64,000 nt of DNA from Inhella gelatinilytica (GCF_016093295.1 NZ_JAEDAL010000001.1:496001-560000), one strand, 5' to 3'. Shown: positions 8,805 to 18,966, numbered from the stretch's first letter. Translations and numbers: made by a program. The notes: a model not told the origin generated them from the letters alone.

Positions 8805-10703
8805 ATGCCGACCGCTGCCCCGTCCGTCTCCCCGCTGGATTCAGCCCGCGCCCTGCTGCAGCAGGTGTTCGGCTATGGTGACTTTCGCGGCCTGCAGGCT
8901 GAGGTCATCGGTCATGTACTGAACGGACAGGATGCCCTGGTGCTCATGCCCACGGGCGCGGGCAAGTCGCTCTGCTACCAGTTGCCCGCCATCGTGCGCC
9001 AGCGTCAGGGGCTCGGGCTCACCGTGGTCATCAGCCCCTTGATTGCGCTGATGCACGACCAAGTCGGGGCGATGGAGGAACTGGGCGTCGCCGCCGCGTT
9101 TTTGAACTCCACGCTGGATGCGGAGGCCACCCGCCGCATCGAGCAGCAGGCCCTGGCCGGCGAGCTGACCCTGCTCTACGTGGCACCCGAGCGCTTCGTC
9201 AACCCGCGCTTCCTGGGCTTACTCAGCACGCTGGACGAGCGCGGTCGGCTCAGCCTCTTTGCCATCGACGAAGCGCATTGCGTCAGCCAATGGGGCCACG
9301 ACTTCCGCGAGGACTACCTGCAGCTCAGCCTGCTGCACGAGCGTTACCCCTCGGTGCCGCGCCTGGCGCTGACTGCCACGGCCGACACCCACACCCGCGC
9401 CGACATGCTGGAGCGCCTGCAGTTGCAGGACGCACGCGTTTTCATCAGCAGCTTTGACCGCCCCAACATCCGCTATCGGGTGGTGGAAAAGAAGGAGCCG
9501 CGCGCCCAGTTCCTGCGGTTTCTCTACGACGAGCACCGCGAGGACGGCCGAAATGGCCACCGCTTTGACGCCGGCATCGTCTACTGCGGCAGCCGCAAGA
9601 AGGTGGACGACACCGCGGCCTGGCTGCAAGAGCAAGGCATCAAGGCCCTGCCCTATCACGCGGGGCTGGACGCTGCCACCCGCGCACAAAACCAAGACCG
9701 CTTCTTGCGCGAGGACGGCATCGTGATGGTCGCCACCATTGCCTTTGGCATGGGCATCGACAAGCCCGACGTGCGCTTTGTGGCCCACCTGGACCTGCCC
9801 AAGAACATCGAGGGCTATTACCAGGAGACCGGCCGCGCCGGCCGCGACGGCGAGGCCGCCAACGCCTGGATGGCCTACGGCCTCGCCGACGTGGTGCAGC
9901 AGCGCCGCATGATTGACGAGAGCCCGGCGCACGAAGGCTTCAAGCAGATCCAGCGCCAAAAGCTCGACGCCCTGCTGGCCCTGGCCGAGAGCACCGACTG
10001 CCGGCGGGTGCGCCTGCTGAACTACTTTGGTGAGGACACCAAGCCAGGCTACCGTTGCTTGAATTGCGACAACTGCCTGCAGCCGCCGCAGGTGTGGGAC
10101 GCTACGGAGCCCGCCCGCATGGCGCTCTCCTGCATCTACCGCTTTCAAAAGGAGCGCAACCAGCGCTTCGGCGCCGGCCACCTGATCGACGTGCTGCGCG
10201 GCAAGGAGACCGACAAGACGCGATCCCACCGCCACCAAGACCTCAGCACCTGGGGCATTGGCAAGGGGGTGACCGACACCCAGTGGCGCGCCGTGCTGCG
10301 CCAACTCATCGCACTCGGCGCCCTGGAAGTGGATGGCGAATACCAAACCCTGAGCCTGGGCGAGGGGGCCCGCGCCATCCTGCGCGGTGAGCACGCCGTT
10401 CGCGTGCGCGAAGGCACGGGCGAGGGCCGCGTGCGCACGGCCAAGAAAACGAGCAGCGAACCCCTGAACCTGGATGCCGCCGCCCAGGCCCGCCTGGAGG
10501 CCCTGCGCGCCTGGCGCAGCGAAGTGGCCCGCGAGCACGATCTGCCCGCCTACCTGATCTTCCCCAACACCACGCTGGCCGAACTGGCCGCACGCGCCCC
10601 TGGCTCCCTCGACGACGTGGGCCGCGTCAGCGGCGTGGGCGCCAAGAAACTCGAAGCCTATGGGCGGGAGATTCTGCGGGTGTTGGAGTCTGTCGCCAAT
10701 TAG
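8805..10703 (+). CDS. recQ: ATP-dependent DNA helicase RecQ
   Basis: 3'-5' DNA helicase acting in recombination and fork repair. The 632-residue length fits bacterial RecQ. Visible motifs: Walker A in [15 protein letters not shown] at about 49-60, DEAH box in [17 protein letters not shown] at about 153-168 (with the RecQ-specific aromatic loop), motif V/VI in [13 protein letters not shown] and [10 protein letters not shown], and four zinc-binding cysteines (DCRRV, then CLNCDNC). An RQC winged-helix region and a C-terminal HRDC domain follow (from about 555, [20 protein letters not shown]). The ATG at 8805 has a poor ribosome-binding site, but no better start preserves the N-terminal helix. 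Confidence 0.96.
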   Translation: MPTAAPSVSPLDSARALLQQVFGYGDFRGLQAEVIGHVLNGQDALVLMPTGAGKSLCYQLPAIVRQRQGLGLTVVISPLIALMHDQVGAMEELGVAAAFLNSTLDAEATRRIEQQALAGELTLLYVAPERFVNPRFLGLLSTLDERGRLSLFAIDEAHCVSQWGHDFREDYLQLSLLHERYPSVPRLALTATADTHTRADMLERLQLQDARVFISSFDRPNIRYRVVEKKEPRAQFLRFLYDEHREDGRNGHRFDAGIVYCGSRKKVDDTAAWLQEQGIKALPYHAGLDAATRAQNQDRFLREDGIVMVATIAFGMGIDKPDVRFVAHLDLPKNIEGYYQETGRAGRDGEAANAWMAYGLADVVQQRRMIDESPAHEGFKQIQRQKLDALLALAESTDCRRVRLLNYFGEDTKPGYRCLNCDNCLQPPQVWDATEPARMALSCIYRFQKERNQRFGAGHLIDVLRGKETDKTRSHRHQDLSTWGIGKGVTDTQWRAVLRQLIALGALEVDGEYQTLSLGEGARAILRGEHAVRVREGTGEGRVRTAKKTSSEPLNLDAAAQARLEALRAWRSEVAREHDLPAYLIFPNTTLAELAARAPGSLDDVGRVSGVGAKKLEAYGREILRVLESVAN

Positions 10704-10797
10704 CCGCAACGCGCTGCCTTGCCGCCATCGGTGCTCTCAGGCCACCGGAAGTTGAATGTAGGCTTTGCGCCAAGTCATCGATTGGGCGGCGCGACCA

Positions 10798-13700
10798 ATG
10801 GGGAAATTGATCACACACGTGCGGTCCCAGCTCACGCAGCGGGAGTTCTGGCTGGCTCTTTTGGTCTCGGCGGTGCTGGCGGCCGGCAGCCTATCGCTGT
10901 GGCAGCGCAGTCAGCTCTCTCACGCGGAAGCCCAGGCTAACGAACTGCTCGCCAAGTCCCGCGACCTCGAAGAGTTGTGGCGCACCAAATTGGCCAAGGC
11001 TGAATTGTTGTTGCGGGGGCTCAAAAGCTTTTGGGATGCCTCGGCCGAGGTGACCCCAGAAGAGTTCAGCCAGTACGTTGAAACCTTGCGTTTGGATCGC
11101 ACCAATCCCTATGTCACCACCCTGGGCGTCCTGGTCTTGGAAGGGGAACATCCGCGCTGGCTGCGGGTGCGCGCCCGACAGGATGCGACCACGAATCAGC
11201 ACCGTCATGAAGCGCAGTTGCCCGAGATCCCGGTGTTGCAGATCGGCCTGGGAATGCCCGGTGAAGTGCGACTGGAGGGTGTGAACACCCAGGGCTTGTA
11301 CATGCTGCTCCCCGTCAGAATCCCGGCCCCGCGAGGCGGCGCCTCGGCCCATGCCACGGGGTTCGCGGCCATTTATGTGGATGCCAAGCCGCTGATGAAG
11401 TCATTGGCGGAACGCCTGACTCCGCACGAGCGCTTTGAATTAACACCGCTAACCAGGGCCACCCCTCAGACCCAGGGCCCACCGGGACCCGAAGCGCTTC
11501 GCATCCTGGACCACGGTGGTCACCACTGGAACCTCCGGGTGTGGGCACTACCGCGGCAACCGGACCCGGACACCCACTGGCTGGCCATCTTGGGGTTGCT
11601 GGGCAGCATGGGCTTCGGGCTGCTAACTTGGCTGGGATTGCGTCACTGGCGACGCAAGAACGCGTGGGAACTGGAGCTCCATCAACGCGTTCAGGAGCTC
11701 ACATCCGACTTGAACGCCACCCTGGATGCCGTCCCCGATCTTCTCTTTGAAGTGGATTTGGAGGGCCGGTATCTGGATTTCCGGGCCCAGCAACCCGAAC
11801 TGCTGGCCGTGCCGCCCGAACACTTCCTGGGCCGTACGGTTCGGGAGGTGCTTCCCCCCTCCGCCGCCCAAAAAGTCATGGAAACCCTGGCAGAAGCGCA
11901 ACGCACAGGGCGGTCACAGGGGCGCTGCATCCACCTTCAAGTGCCCGAAGGATCCCGTTGGTTTGAGCTTTCGGTGGCGCGCAAATCCCGTCCCAGCGGC
12001 CCCCCGCACTTCGTGGTGCTGTCACGCGACATCACCTCGCGCATGGCGGTCCAAAACGCCCTGGCGGCCAACCGGGAAGTCTTGGCGGAAGCGCAGTCGC
12101 TGGCTCGCATGGGCCACTTCCGCACGCTGCCGGACCGCGCGAAATGGGAGGCGTCACCCAGCTGCCTCCAGTTGCTCGGGCTCTCACCCACCAGCGACCT
12201 GGACCTTGAAAGTCTGTGCGCCCAAGTCCAGATCGAAGATCAACCCCGGCTGCGCGCCTGGTTCGGTGCGCTGGGCCATGGCGGGTGGCGACATGAGATC
12301 GAGCTCCGAATCACCTCTGGCGCTGAGGGCAAGGGGCGCTGGGTTCAACTCACCTCCAGCGCCGATCAAAGTGGGCTCTACACGCTGCAAGACATCGACG
12401 CACGCAAGCATGCTGAACAAGAGCTAACCGACCTCAACGAGCGCAACCGTCGCTTGTTCGATGACAACCCCACCCCAATGTGGGTCTTCGCGCTGGATGA
12501 CCTGCGTTTCCTGGACGTGAACGAAGCTGCCGTTCGCCTCTATGGCTACAGCCGCGCGGAATTCCTCCGCATGTCGCTGGCGGACATCCGACCGCCAGAA
12601 GATGTCGCCACCCTCGTGCAAACCGTTCAGGCCACCCTCGGTCAAAAGACCAATCAACTGGGGCAGTGGCGACACCGCCGCAAGAATGGAACCGTCTTCC
12701 CGGTTGAAATCACCGCGCACTCGATCGATTTTGGGGGGGTGGCCGCTCGCTTGGTATTGGCCCTGGACATCACCGAGCGCCAAGCCTTGGACGACGAGTT
12801 GCGTGCGCAGCAAGCGCATCTGGAAAGGGAGGTGCTCGCCCGAACGGCCGAACTGGCAGCGGCTGCCCAGGCTGCAAAGGCCGCCAATCGGGCCAAGAGC
12901 GCCTTCTTGGCCAACATGAGTCACGAGCTGCGCACACCCATGCATGGGGTGATGGGCATGATCGACATGGCCAAAAAGCACATGCAGGACCCAGTCGGCA
13001 CATCGCAACTGGACAAAGCCAAACAGGCGGCCGAGCGCTTGCTCGGCATCATCAACGACATCCTCGATCTGTCGAAAATCGAGGCCGACCGCCTGACGCT
13101 GGAAGAGGCGCCACTGCGCTTGCGATGCATCACAGACCAGCTGGTGGCCACACTCGGCCCGTCTGCCGCGGCGAAGGACCTCCCCTTGCGGATCGAGATG
13201 CCGAGCGCCCTGCTGCAGCGCCCCCTTCGGGGTGACCCGCTGCGGCTGAGCCAAGTCCTCTTCAACTTGGTCGGTAACGCCATCAAGTTCACGGCAGAAG
13301 GCGAAGTCTGCCTTCGAGCCCAAGCGCTGAGCGAAAGCGCAACGGCGCTGGAGATTCGCTTCGAGGTGTCGGACACGGGCGTCGGCATCGACCCCGCCGT
13401 GCTGCCGCGGCTGTTCCAGTCATTTGAACAAGCCGACAACAGCATGGCGCGCGCCTATGGCGGGACCGGTCTTGGGCTCTCCATCTGCAAGCGTCTGGTT
13501 CAGATGATGGGTGGCAACGTGGGCGTTGCGAGCACACCCGGCCAGGGCAGCACGTTCTGGTTCACCGTCACCCTTCACAAGGGTGACGAGGAGAGCACGC
13601 CCCCAAGCTCCTTCGTCGTCGGTGAAGCACCAGCGTCACGTCTGCGTGGCCACTTCTCAGGAACCCGCTTGTTGCTCGCGGAAGACGAACCCATCAACCG

Positions 13701-14073
13701 CGACATTGCCATGGGAATGTTGGCCGAGGTCGGGCTGCAGGTGGATATTGCCGAGAACGGGCAGCAGGCCGTCGAACTGGCGCGGCAGCGTGCGTACGCG
13801 GTCATCCTGATGGACATGCAAATGCCGCTCCTGGATGGACCGGCCGCCGCTCGTGCCATTCGAGCCGATTCGCTCAATCGTGACACGCCCATCTTGGCGC
13901 TAACCGCCAACGCCTTTGATGAGGATCGCCAAGTCTGTTTGGATGCCGGGATGAACGAGCACATCTGCAAGCCCGTCGATGAGGAAAACCTCTACCGCAC
14001 CCTCTTGGCGTGGCTGGAAGTGCGAACGATCCTCCCTTTACCGAGGGACGCAACGCGGCGCCCGGCGCCTTAA
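10798..14073 (+). CDS. CHASE/PAS hybrid sensor histidine kinase
   Basis: Membrane-bound sensor of 1091 residues. Order: TM1 at about 16-37; periplasmic CHASE domain to about 240 (GLKSFWDASAEVTPEEFSQY); TM2 at about 260-282; PAS domains at about 304-415 and 551-665 with a PAS-like region between. Then come HisKA with phospho-acceptor His709 in MSHELRTP, HATPase (N box LVGNAIKF near 821, G1 DTGVGID near 860, G2 GGTGLGLSI near 888), and a C-terminal receiver with Asp1006 in LMDMQMP and Lys in CKPVD. An in-frame TTG at 10765 would add 11 residues; the ATG at 10798 is preferred. No separate response regulator or HPt gene is adjacent, so the output partner is unknown. Ligand unknown. Confidence 0.93.
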   Translation: MGKLITHVRSQLTQREFWLALLVSAVLAAGSLSLWQRSQLSHAEAQANELLAKSRDLEELWRTKLAKAELLLRGLKSFWDASAEVTPEEFSQYVETLRLDRTNPYVTTLGVLVLEGEHPRWLRVRARQDATTNQHRHEAQLPEIPVLQIGLGMPGEVRLEGVNTQGLYMLLPVRIPAPRGGASAHATGFAAIYVDAKPLMKSLAERLTPHERFELTPLTRATPQTQGPPGPEALRILDHGGHHWNLRVWALPRQPDPDTHWLAILGLLGSMGFGLLTWLGLRHWRRKNAWELELHQRVQELTSDLNATLDAVPDLLFEVDLEGRYLDFRAQQPELLAVPPEHFLGRTVREVLPPSAAQKVMETLAEAQRTGRSQGRCIHLQVPEGSRWFELSVARKSRPSGPPHFVVLSRDITSRMAVQNALAANREVLAEAQSLARMGHFRTLPDRAKWEASPSCLQLLGLSPTSDLDLESLCAQVQIEDQPRLRAWFGALGHGGWRHEIELRITSGAEGKGRWVQLTSSADQSGLYTLQDIDARKHAEQELTDLNERNRRLFDDNPTPMWVFALDDLRFLDVNEAAVRLYGYSRAEFLRMSLADIRPPEDVATLVQTVQATLGQKTNQLGQWRHRRKNGTVFPVEITAHSIDFGGVAARLVLALDITERQALDDELRAQQAHLEREVLARTAELAAAAQAAKAANRAKSAFLANMSHELRTPMHGVMGMIDMAKKHMQDPVGTSQLDKAKQAAERLLGIINDILDLSKIEADRLTLEEAPLRLRCITDQLVATLGPSAAAKDLPLRIEMPSALLQRPLRGDPLRLSQVLFNLVGNAIKFTAEGEVCLRAQALSESATALEIRFEVSDTGVGIDPAVLPRLFQSFEQADNSMARAYGGTGLGLSICKRLVQMMGGNVGVASTPGQGSTFWFTVTLHKGDEESTPPSSFVVGEAPASRLRGHFSGTRLLLAEDEPINRDIAMGMLAEVGLQVDIAENGQQAVELARQRAYAVILMDMQMPLLDGPAAARAIRADSLNRDTPILALTANAFDEDRQVCLDAGMNEHICKPVDEENLYRTLLAWLEVRTILPLPRDATRRPAP

Positions 14074-14089
14074 ACCGCTTCGGTGAGCC

Positions 14090-14419
14090 ATGACTCTCCA
14101 AGACTCGAACGCCCCCTGGGAACACGTCGTCGCCCGCCGCTGGCCTCGCTGGCTGGCTGGGGTCCTCGTCGCGGCGCTGGGGCTGCCGGTGCTGCGCGCT
14201 TGGCTGGCCCACGCGGGCTTTGCGCCCGCACCAGAAACCGAGCTGATGCTCTGGGAGTTCGCCGGCTGGGGTGCGGCATTTGCGGGCGTGAGCCTGCTGG
14301 GCGTCCTGATGGCGGCAGCTGGCTTGGTGCGGCGCATGAAGGGTCCTTCGCCCCCGCCGGCCGATGCCTACCGGATGGACGCACAAGCCCCCGAGCGGCG
14401 CGAACCGCCTAGGCTTTGA
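14090..14419 (+). CDS. Hypothetical small membrane protein
   Basis: 109 residues with two predicted membrane helices (about 20-38, LAGVLVAALGLPVLRAW; and 55-80, GWGAAFAGVSLLGVLMAAAGLV) and a polar, proline-rich C-terminal tail. I do not recognise a family. It follows the hybrid kinase by 16 bp on the same strand with a GGTGAG sequence before the ATG, so it may be co-transcribed and could be an accessory of that kinase. Its end overlaps the NTF2-like gene of the opposite strand by 11 bp (convergent). Confidence 0.55.
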   Translation: MTLQDSNAPWEHVVARRWPRWLAGVLVAALGLPVLRAWLAHAGFAPAPETELMLWEFAGWGAAFAGVSLLGVLMAAAGLVRRMKGPSPPPADAYRMDAQAPERREPPRL

Positions 14420-14846
14420 GTCGGCGCTTGAGCCGTCTGAGCACCCAGCCGAGCACCGGCACCCGTTCCCACAGCTCTTCGGCGGCGTCCCAGTAGTCGC
14501 GGTGGTACATCACCCGACCATCGGGCGCGAAGCGCAGGTGGCTGCTGCCGTGAATGCGCCACTCCTCTGGCTGCCCGGGCCGGTGGAAGCAGAAATCCCA
14601 AGTCAGGAAGGCCTGCTCGCCCTGGGAGAACGCATCACGCACCACAAAACGCGGTCGGTCTAGGGTGTCAAACATGTGGGCAAAGATGCGCCGGATCGCC
14701 GGGAGTCCGCGCACTTCGTTGAAGGGGTCCCGGAAATAAGCGTGCTCACCATAGAGCTCACCCAGGCGCATCAAGGCTTGCGGCTCTAGGGTTTCAAAGA
14801 ACTGGCGCAGTTCCGCCAGACGCGCGGCGTGGGTTTCGGCACTCAC
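14409..14846 (-). CDS. NTF2/SnoaL-like protein, last gene of the CarH-type operon
   Basis: 145-residue single-domain protein of the nuclear transport factor 2 (SnoaL-like) fold: an N-terminal helix (LAELRQFFETLEPQAL), then LYGEHAYFRDPFNEVRG, and a C-terminal sheet with WRIHGSSHLRFAPDGRVMYHRDYWD. The His/Tyr/Asp set in HRDYWD lines the cavity in relatives, which can be isomerases, hydratases or binding proteins. The start is GTG at 14846, sharing GTGA with the SDR stop. A TTG nine codons upstream is less likely. NTF2-like proteins of this type recur beside SDR, DUF1365 and cyclopropane-synthase-like genes in photo-oxidative stress clusters (recalled from family knowledge). Substrate unknown. 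Confidence 0.8.
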   Translation of the reverse strand: MSAETHAARLAELRQFFETLEPQALMRLGELYGEHAYFRDPFNEVRGLPAIRRIFAHMFDTLDRPRFVVRDAFSQGEQAFLTWDFCFHRPGQPEEWRIHGSSHLRFAPDGRVMYHRDYWDAAEELWERVPVLGWVLRRLKRRLKA

Positions 14847-15628
14847 AGCTTCGTCCCCTTGCGAACCAGCCAAAAGTAGGGGCGTGCGGGAAGGTGACGC
14901 AGCAGTTTCACAAACCGAGTGAAACGCTTGGGGAAGTGGATCTCAAAGTCGCCCTGCTGCCAACCCTCCAGGATGGCCGCAGCCGCCTGTTCGGGCGTCT
15001 GTAGCGCGGGCATTTTGAAGTCGTTCTGCGCCGTCATGGGCGTGGCCACAAAGCCGGGGTTGACGACCGAGACGCCCAAGCCCTTGGGCGCCAGGTCCAA
15101 GTACAAGGTTTCGGCCAAGTGGATAAGCGCGGCCTTGGCTGGCCCATAGCCCAGAGCTTTGGGCAGGCCGCGGTAACCGGCCACACTGCTCACCAGGCTC
15201 AGGTGCCCGCCCTGGCCCGCTTGGGCCTGCGCCAGCAACTGGGGCAGCAGGGCGTCCAGGGTGTTGAGCGCCCCCTGGTAGTTGGTCTGCCACTGGGCGG
15301 TGGCGCTGGCCAGATCAAAGCCGTCCGCCCGCATCGGGGTGTAGGTTCCAGCGCAATAGACCGCCAAGTCCACGCGGCCGGTCCTGGCCACGAGGGTGCG
15401 CAGCGCGCTCTTCAGCGCCGCAGGGTCGAGCACGTCAGCCGGCAAGGCCAGGCTGCCGGGGTGGGCGTCAGCGAAAGCCTGAAGTTTTTCCGCGCCGCGG
15501 GCACTCACAGCCACGGTGGCGCCAGCAGCGTGCAGGGCGTGGGCCAGGGCCGCGCCGATACCGGTGCTGGCGCCGAGCAGCCAAACGGTCCGGCCGGTCC
15601 AGGTCAAAAAGCGCGGATTGAGCGACAT
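14843..15628 (-). CDS. Short-chain dehydrogenase/reductase (SDR)
   Basis: 261-residue classical-type SDR. The NAD(P) Rossmann motif GASTGIG is near residue 20, the structural AG motif near YCAGTY at about 93, and the catalytic Ser-Tyr-Lys in LVSSVAGYRG and YGPAK. PG follows in VNPGFVATPM. The start ATG at 15628 has an AGGAGG site 7 nt upstream and overlaps the MCP stop by one base (TGATG), so it is translationally coupled to the chemoreceptor gene. In related clusters the SDR belongs to the same light/singlet-oxygen regulon as the FAD oxidoreductase and the methyltransferase. The actual substrate, perhaps a fatty acyl derivative, is inference. Confidence 0.9.
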   Translation of the reverse strand: MSLNPRFLTWTGRTVWLLGASTGIGAALAHALHAAGATVAVSARGAEKLQAFADAHPGSLALPADVLDPAALKSALRTLVARTGRVDLAVYCAGTYTPMRADGFDLASATAQWQTNYQGALNTLDALLPQLLAQAQAGQGGHLSLVSSVAGYRGLPKALGYGPAKAALIHLAETLYLDLAPKGLGVSVVNPGFVATPMTAQNDFKMPALQTPEQAAAAILEGWQQGDFEIHFPKRFTRFVKLLRHLPARPYFWLVRKGTKL

Positions 15629-17193
15629 CACCACCCTCCTGTGACTGAGGCACCAGCCCGGGCGCCGGCCATCACCCGGAAGACTGCAACCGCATCAACC
15701 AGCTGCTGCGCCTGCTGCCGCAGGCTCTCCGCGGCCGCCGCACTCTCCTCCACCAGGGCTGCGTTTTGCTGCGTGCCCTGATCCATCTGGGACACAGCCA
15801 GCGTGACTTCGTCGATCCCATTGGCTTGGAGGACGCTGGACTGACGTATCTCGGCCACGACATCGCGCACCCGTCCCACGGCGCGCACGATCTCTTGCAT
15901 CGTCTGCCCGGCCTGCCCGACCAATTCCGTACCGCTCTCCACCCGCTCGCTGCTGGTGGCCAAGAGCCGCTTGATCTCCCGAGCGGCCTCGGCACTGCGC
16001 TGCGCCAAGCTGCGCACCTCGCTGGCCACCACCGCAAAGCCCTTGCCTTGCTCACCGGCCCGGGCGGCTTCCACTGCGGCATTCAGCGCCAAGATGTTGG
16101 TCTGAAAGGCAATGCCATCGATCACACTCAAGATGTCGTTGACCTGGGCGCTGCTTTGATGGATGGCCTGCATGGTGCCCACCACCTGCTCCACCACCGC
16201 CCCACCCTGTTGGGCCACCTGAGCCGCCTGCTGGGCCAGGGCGTCAGCCTCGGTGGCACTGGCCGCATTGGCCCGAACCGTTTCTTTGAGCTCCAGCATC
16301 GACGCCGCGGTTTGCTGCAAGGCGCTGGCTTGGCGCTCCGTGCGCTCGGAGAGATCTTGATTGCCCTGGGCAATCTGGGCGCTGGCTGTCGCCACGCTCT
16401 CGCTCCCCTCCCGAACACCGGCCACGACCCCCGCCAGGTGAACCCGCATCCGCTCCAGCGCACCCGCCACGCTGCTCGTGTGTGCGGTGTTGATGGGCTC
16501 GCTCAAATCCCCTTCAGCTGCGCGCTGCGCGACCGCCGCAATCCGGACGGGCTCCGCCCCCACGCTGGACCAAACATGCCGACGCACCCAGGCGTATAGC
16601 GCGACCACCAAGGCACCGGCCGCCAAGAGGCCCGCCAACTGCAGAATGACAGCCCAACGCAAGCCAGCCGATAACGACTCCAAGCTCGTAGTCGCGAACG
16701 CGTTGGCAGCTTGGACGGTACGGTCCACCGCTTGACGGTGGTTCACAAAGCTTGTGTGCACCGCGGGCAAGGCGGCCTTGGCGGCTTCGACCTCCCCACG
16801 GGTCAACGGCGCCAGCACGCGAGCCTGGCCTTCTTCCAGAAACACCTCACCCTGACGATGCTGCTCACCGAGCAATTCACGCTCCAGCCCATACGGGGGG
16901 TTTTTTCGCCAATGGTCAATGCGTGCCCGGTACTCCGAAGCCAAGCGGCTCCACTCGCCCTGTGCTTGATCCAGCGACAGACTTCCCTCCACCGCCTGCG
17001 AAAGAACCAAGCGCGCCTCCACCAGGTAAAGGGGCGGGGGCAAGATGTCGGCCGTAACGTCCTTGGCCACCACGGCTCGCTGCACAGTGCCCTCCGCCTG
17101 CGAAGCGTTGTAAAGGCCTATGGCGACCAACACCGCACATGCCCCACAGCCGGCGGCCAATTGCAGCCGCATGAGCGTCTTTAAGCTTTGCAT
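15628..17193 (-). CDS. Methyl-accepting chemotaxis protein embedded in the operon
   Basis: 521-residue transmembrane chemoreceptor. TM1 is at about 11-28; a periplasmic four-helix-bundle-like domain of about 150 residues follows, containing [21 protein letters not shown]2 is at about 185-205; then come a HAMP linker and a long cytoplasmic coiled coil. The signalling hairpin tip is intact ([20 protein letters not shown], then [12 protein letters not shown]). No C-terminal CheR-binding pentapeptide is present. ATG at 17193 is preceded by CGGAGGAACC, a good ribosome site. It lies 16 bp after the DUF3833 lipoprotein gene and overlaps the SDR start by one base, so it is an internal member of the operon rather than an insertion with its own promoter. 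Ligand unknown. Confidence 0.93.
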   Translation of the reverse strand: MQSLKTLMRLQLAAGCGACAVLVAIGLYNASQAEGTVQRAVVAKDVTADILPPPLYLVEARLVLSQAVEGSLSLDQAQGEWSRLASEYRARIDHWRKNPPYGLERELLGEQHRQGEVFLEEGQARVLAPLTRGEVEAAKAALPAVHTSFVNHRQAVDRTVQAANAFATTSLESLSAGLRWAVILQLAGLLAAGALVVALYAWVRRHVWSSVGAEPVRIAAVAQRAAEGDLSEPINTAHTSSVAGALERMRVHLAGVVAGVREGSESVATASAQIAQGNQDLSERTERQASALQQTAASMLELKETVRANAASATEADALAQQAAQVAQQGGAVVEQVVGTMQAIHQSSAQVNDILSVIDGIAFQTNILALNAAVEAARAGEQGKGFAVVASEVRSLAQRSAEAAREIKRLLATSSERVESGTELVGQAGQTMQEIVRAVGRVRDVVAEIRQSSVLQANGIDEVTLAVSQMDQGTQQNAALVEESAAAAESLRQQAQQLVDAVAVFRVMAGARAGASVTGGW

Positions 17194-17209
17194 GGTTCCT
17201 CCGCGGGGC

Positions 17210-17740
17210 TCACTGACGCGTAAAGCTGAGGGTGACCTCACCGAGGTCAAATCCGAATTTGCTCATACGCGCCTTGTTCAACATCACGCGCTCATCCACG
17301 AGCCACATCCAGTCGTCGAACTGCACTTCGTAAACCTTGCCGTCTACGGGCAGCTTGAGCGTGTAGCCCCAGCGCAGCGCGTTGCCTGCGGCCTGGCCCT
17401 GGGCCTCGCCCACCACGTCGTCAGCGCGGCCGCTGTAGCGGCCGTCACCCTGGTGCGTAAGGCGCCACACGCGGCGCTCCTTGCGACCGTCGCTGTACTC
17501 AAAGTCTTCCTCCAGAACGCCCTGTTCGCCCTGCCATCGGCCCACCATGCGCACCACAAAGCGCGCCTTGACGCGACCGCTTCGATCGGTGAACACGCCG
17601 TGGCCCACCAGCGGCCCGTTGAAGTACTGGCGCAGATCCAGCTGTGGGCGCTCCTGGGCGTATTCCCGCACCTCCGGGCCGGCGCAGGCGCTAAGCAAGA
17701 AAGGAGCCGGCAAGGCAGCCAGCAGGAGGCGTCGTTTCAT
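17210..17740 (-). CDS. DUF3833 family lipoprotein
   Basis: 176-residue exported lipoprotein. The signal peptide ends in a lipobox (LLSACAGPE, Cys about 19), and most of the protein is a lipocalin-like beta-barrel domain typical of DUF3833. Conserved pieces are [45 protein letters not shown] and [19 protein letters not shown]. Function is unknown; a lipid-binding role in the envelope is plausible given the fold and the lipid-modifying neighbours. ATG at 17740 follows AAGGAGTT and shares ATGA with the MFS stop. Confidence 0.9.
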   Translation of the reverse strand: MKRRLLLAALPAPFLLSACAGPEVREYAQERPQLDLRQYFNGPLVGHGVFTDRSGRVKARFVVRMVGRWQGEQGVLEEDFEYSDGRKERRVWRLTHQGDGRYSGRADDVVGEAQGQAAGNALRWGYTLKLPVDGKVYEVQFDDWMWLVDERVMLNKARMSKFGFDLGEVTLSFTRQ

Positions 17741-18966
17741 AGGAACTCCTTGTTGCGCCCGAAGCTGCGCCACAACAAGCCCAGCGCCAGGGCCTTCAGC
17801 AGGCAGGGCAGCAGGGCATAACAGAGGGTGAGGGCCTGCAGAGAGGCGGCGTCGCGCGCGCCCTCGCGGTAGCCCAGGCCTTGAAGCAGGGGCAGGGCCA
17901 AGCCAGCGGCCAGGGCCAGGTTGAGTTTGGTGGTGGCCGTCCACCAGCCGAAGAAGCTGCCCTCGGCCTGGCCGGCCAAGCCGCTGCGCTGCACCACGCG
18001 GGTGAGCATGGCGCCGGGGATGGCCAAGTCCGCACCAGCGGCGGCACCCGTCACCGCGCAGACCAGGAGGAACAGCGCGCGGTCGCCCGCCTCCAGGCCC
18101 AGCACGCCAATGAACCCGGCGATGGCCAGCAGCATGCCCAGCGCCCAGGCGCGCGCCTGGCCGAAGCGCGCCACCGCGCGCAGCCACAGCGGCAGCGCCA
18201 GCGCAGCAGAGGCGAAGTAGGTGAGCAGGAAGCCCGCCTCCCATTCAGGCGCCTGCAGGCGGTCGCGCACGAAGAAAAGCAGCAAGGTGGCCGGAATGGC
18301 GGCGGCGATACCGTTGAGGGCGTACACCCCCAGCAAGCGGCGAAAGGTGGGGGTGCGCCAGGCCAGGGCCAAAGCCTGCGGCGCTGAGGCCTGCTCGGGC
18401 CCGGGCAGGGCCACGCGCCGCAAGGCCAGCAGACTCAGCAGCAGCCCAATCACCAGCAGAGCCGTGGTCCAGCCCCAGCCGGCCTGACTCATCAGCACGC
18501 TGGCGGCCAGCACGCCGATCAAGCCCAGACCTTCGCGCCAGGCCACCAGCCGGGTTTGCTGGACGGCTGCGCCCCCTAAGCGGGCCCCCCAGGCCTGATG
18601 CGTCACCGCCAGCACGCTGTAGGCCAAGTAGCCCAGCACCAGCAGCCCACCCGCCCAGACCAGCAAGGGGTCACCCCCCTGAGGCAGGGGGAAGAACAGG
18701 CCGGCAAAGCACAGCGCCATCAGCGTGGCAGCGCCGCCCATCACGCCCAGCCAGCGGCCCGGGCGCAGCCAGCGGTCGGCTTGACGGCCAATCCACGGGT
18801 CAGCCACCGCATCGACGCAGCGCGCCGCCAGCAGCAGCGCCCCCAGCTGAGCCAGTGGCAGGCCGTACTCCCGCGCGTAGTGCGCGGGCAAGCTCACATA
18901 GAGCGGCAGGGCCACGAAAGCCAACGGCAGACCCAGCAAGCCGTAGTGCCAGGGGGCCGTGCTCAC
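17737..18966 (-). CDS. MFS transporter, GPH (glycoside-pentoside-hexuronide) type
   Basis: 409-residue, 12-helix inner-membrane carrier. The N-terminal stretch GLLGLPLAFVALPLYVSLP and the motif RCVDAVADPWIGRQADRW are typical of the GPH cation-symporter branch, and a second-half repeat is seen around GADLAIPGAMLT. The start is GTG at 18966, sharing GTGA with the stop of the chalcone-isomerase-like gene. GPH-type carriers recur in singlet-oxygen/light clusters, where they are thought to have nothing to do with sugars; a lipid or lipid-head-group substrate is a guess. It is overlapped downstream by DUF3833 (ATGA). Confidence 0.88.
   Translation of the reverse strand: MSTAPWHYGLLGLPLAFVALPLYVSLPAHYAREYGLPLAQLGALLLAARCVDAVADPWIGRQADRWLRPGRWLGVMGGAATLMALCFAGLFFPLPQGGDPLLVWAGGLLVLGYLAYSVLAVTHQAWGARLGGAAVQQTRLVAWREGLGLIGVLAASVLMSQAGWGWTTALLVIGLLLSLLALRRVALPGPEQASAPQALALAWRTPTFRRLLGVYALNGIAAAIPATLLLFFVRDRLQAPEWEAGFLLTYFASAALALPLWLRAVARFGQARAWALGMLLAIAGFIGVLGLEAGDRALFLLVCAVTGAAAGADLAIPGAMLTRVVQRSGLAGQAEGSFFGWWTATTKLNLALAAGLALPLLQGLGYREGARDAASLQALTLCYALLPCLLKALALGLLWRSFGRNKEFL

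Noticed and set aside
9219-10709. A long minus-strand frame opposite recQ, and similar long frames opposite hemE, the hybrid kinase, glcB and the glycan genes
   Set aside because: High-GC shadow frames with low-complexity Arg/Gly/Ala/His composition and no domain; the sense-strand genes are complete.
17193-17210. Possibility that the chemoreceptor gene is a recent insertion with its own promoter
   Set aside because: The 16-bp gap holds only a ribosome site, the downstream start overlaps the MCP stop, and there are no flanking repeats or transposase remnants.
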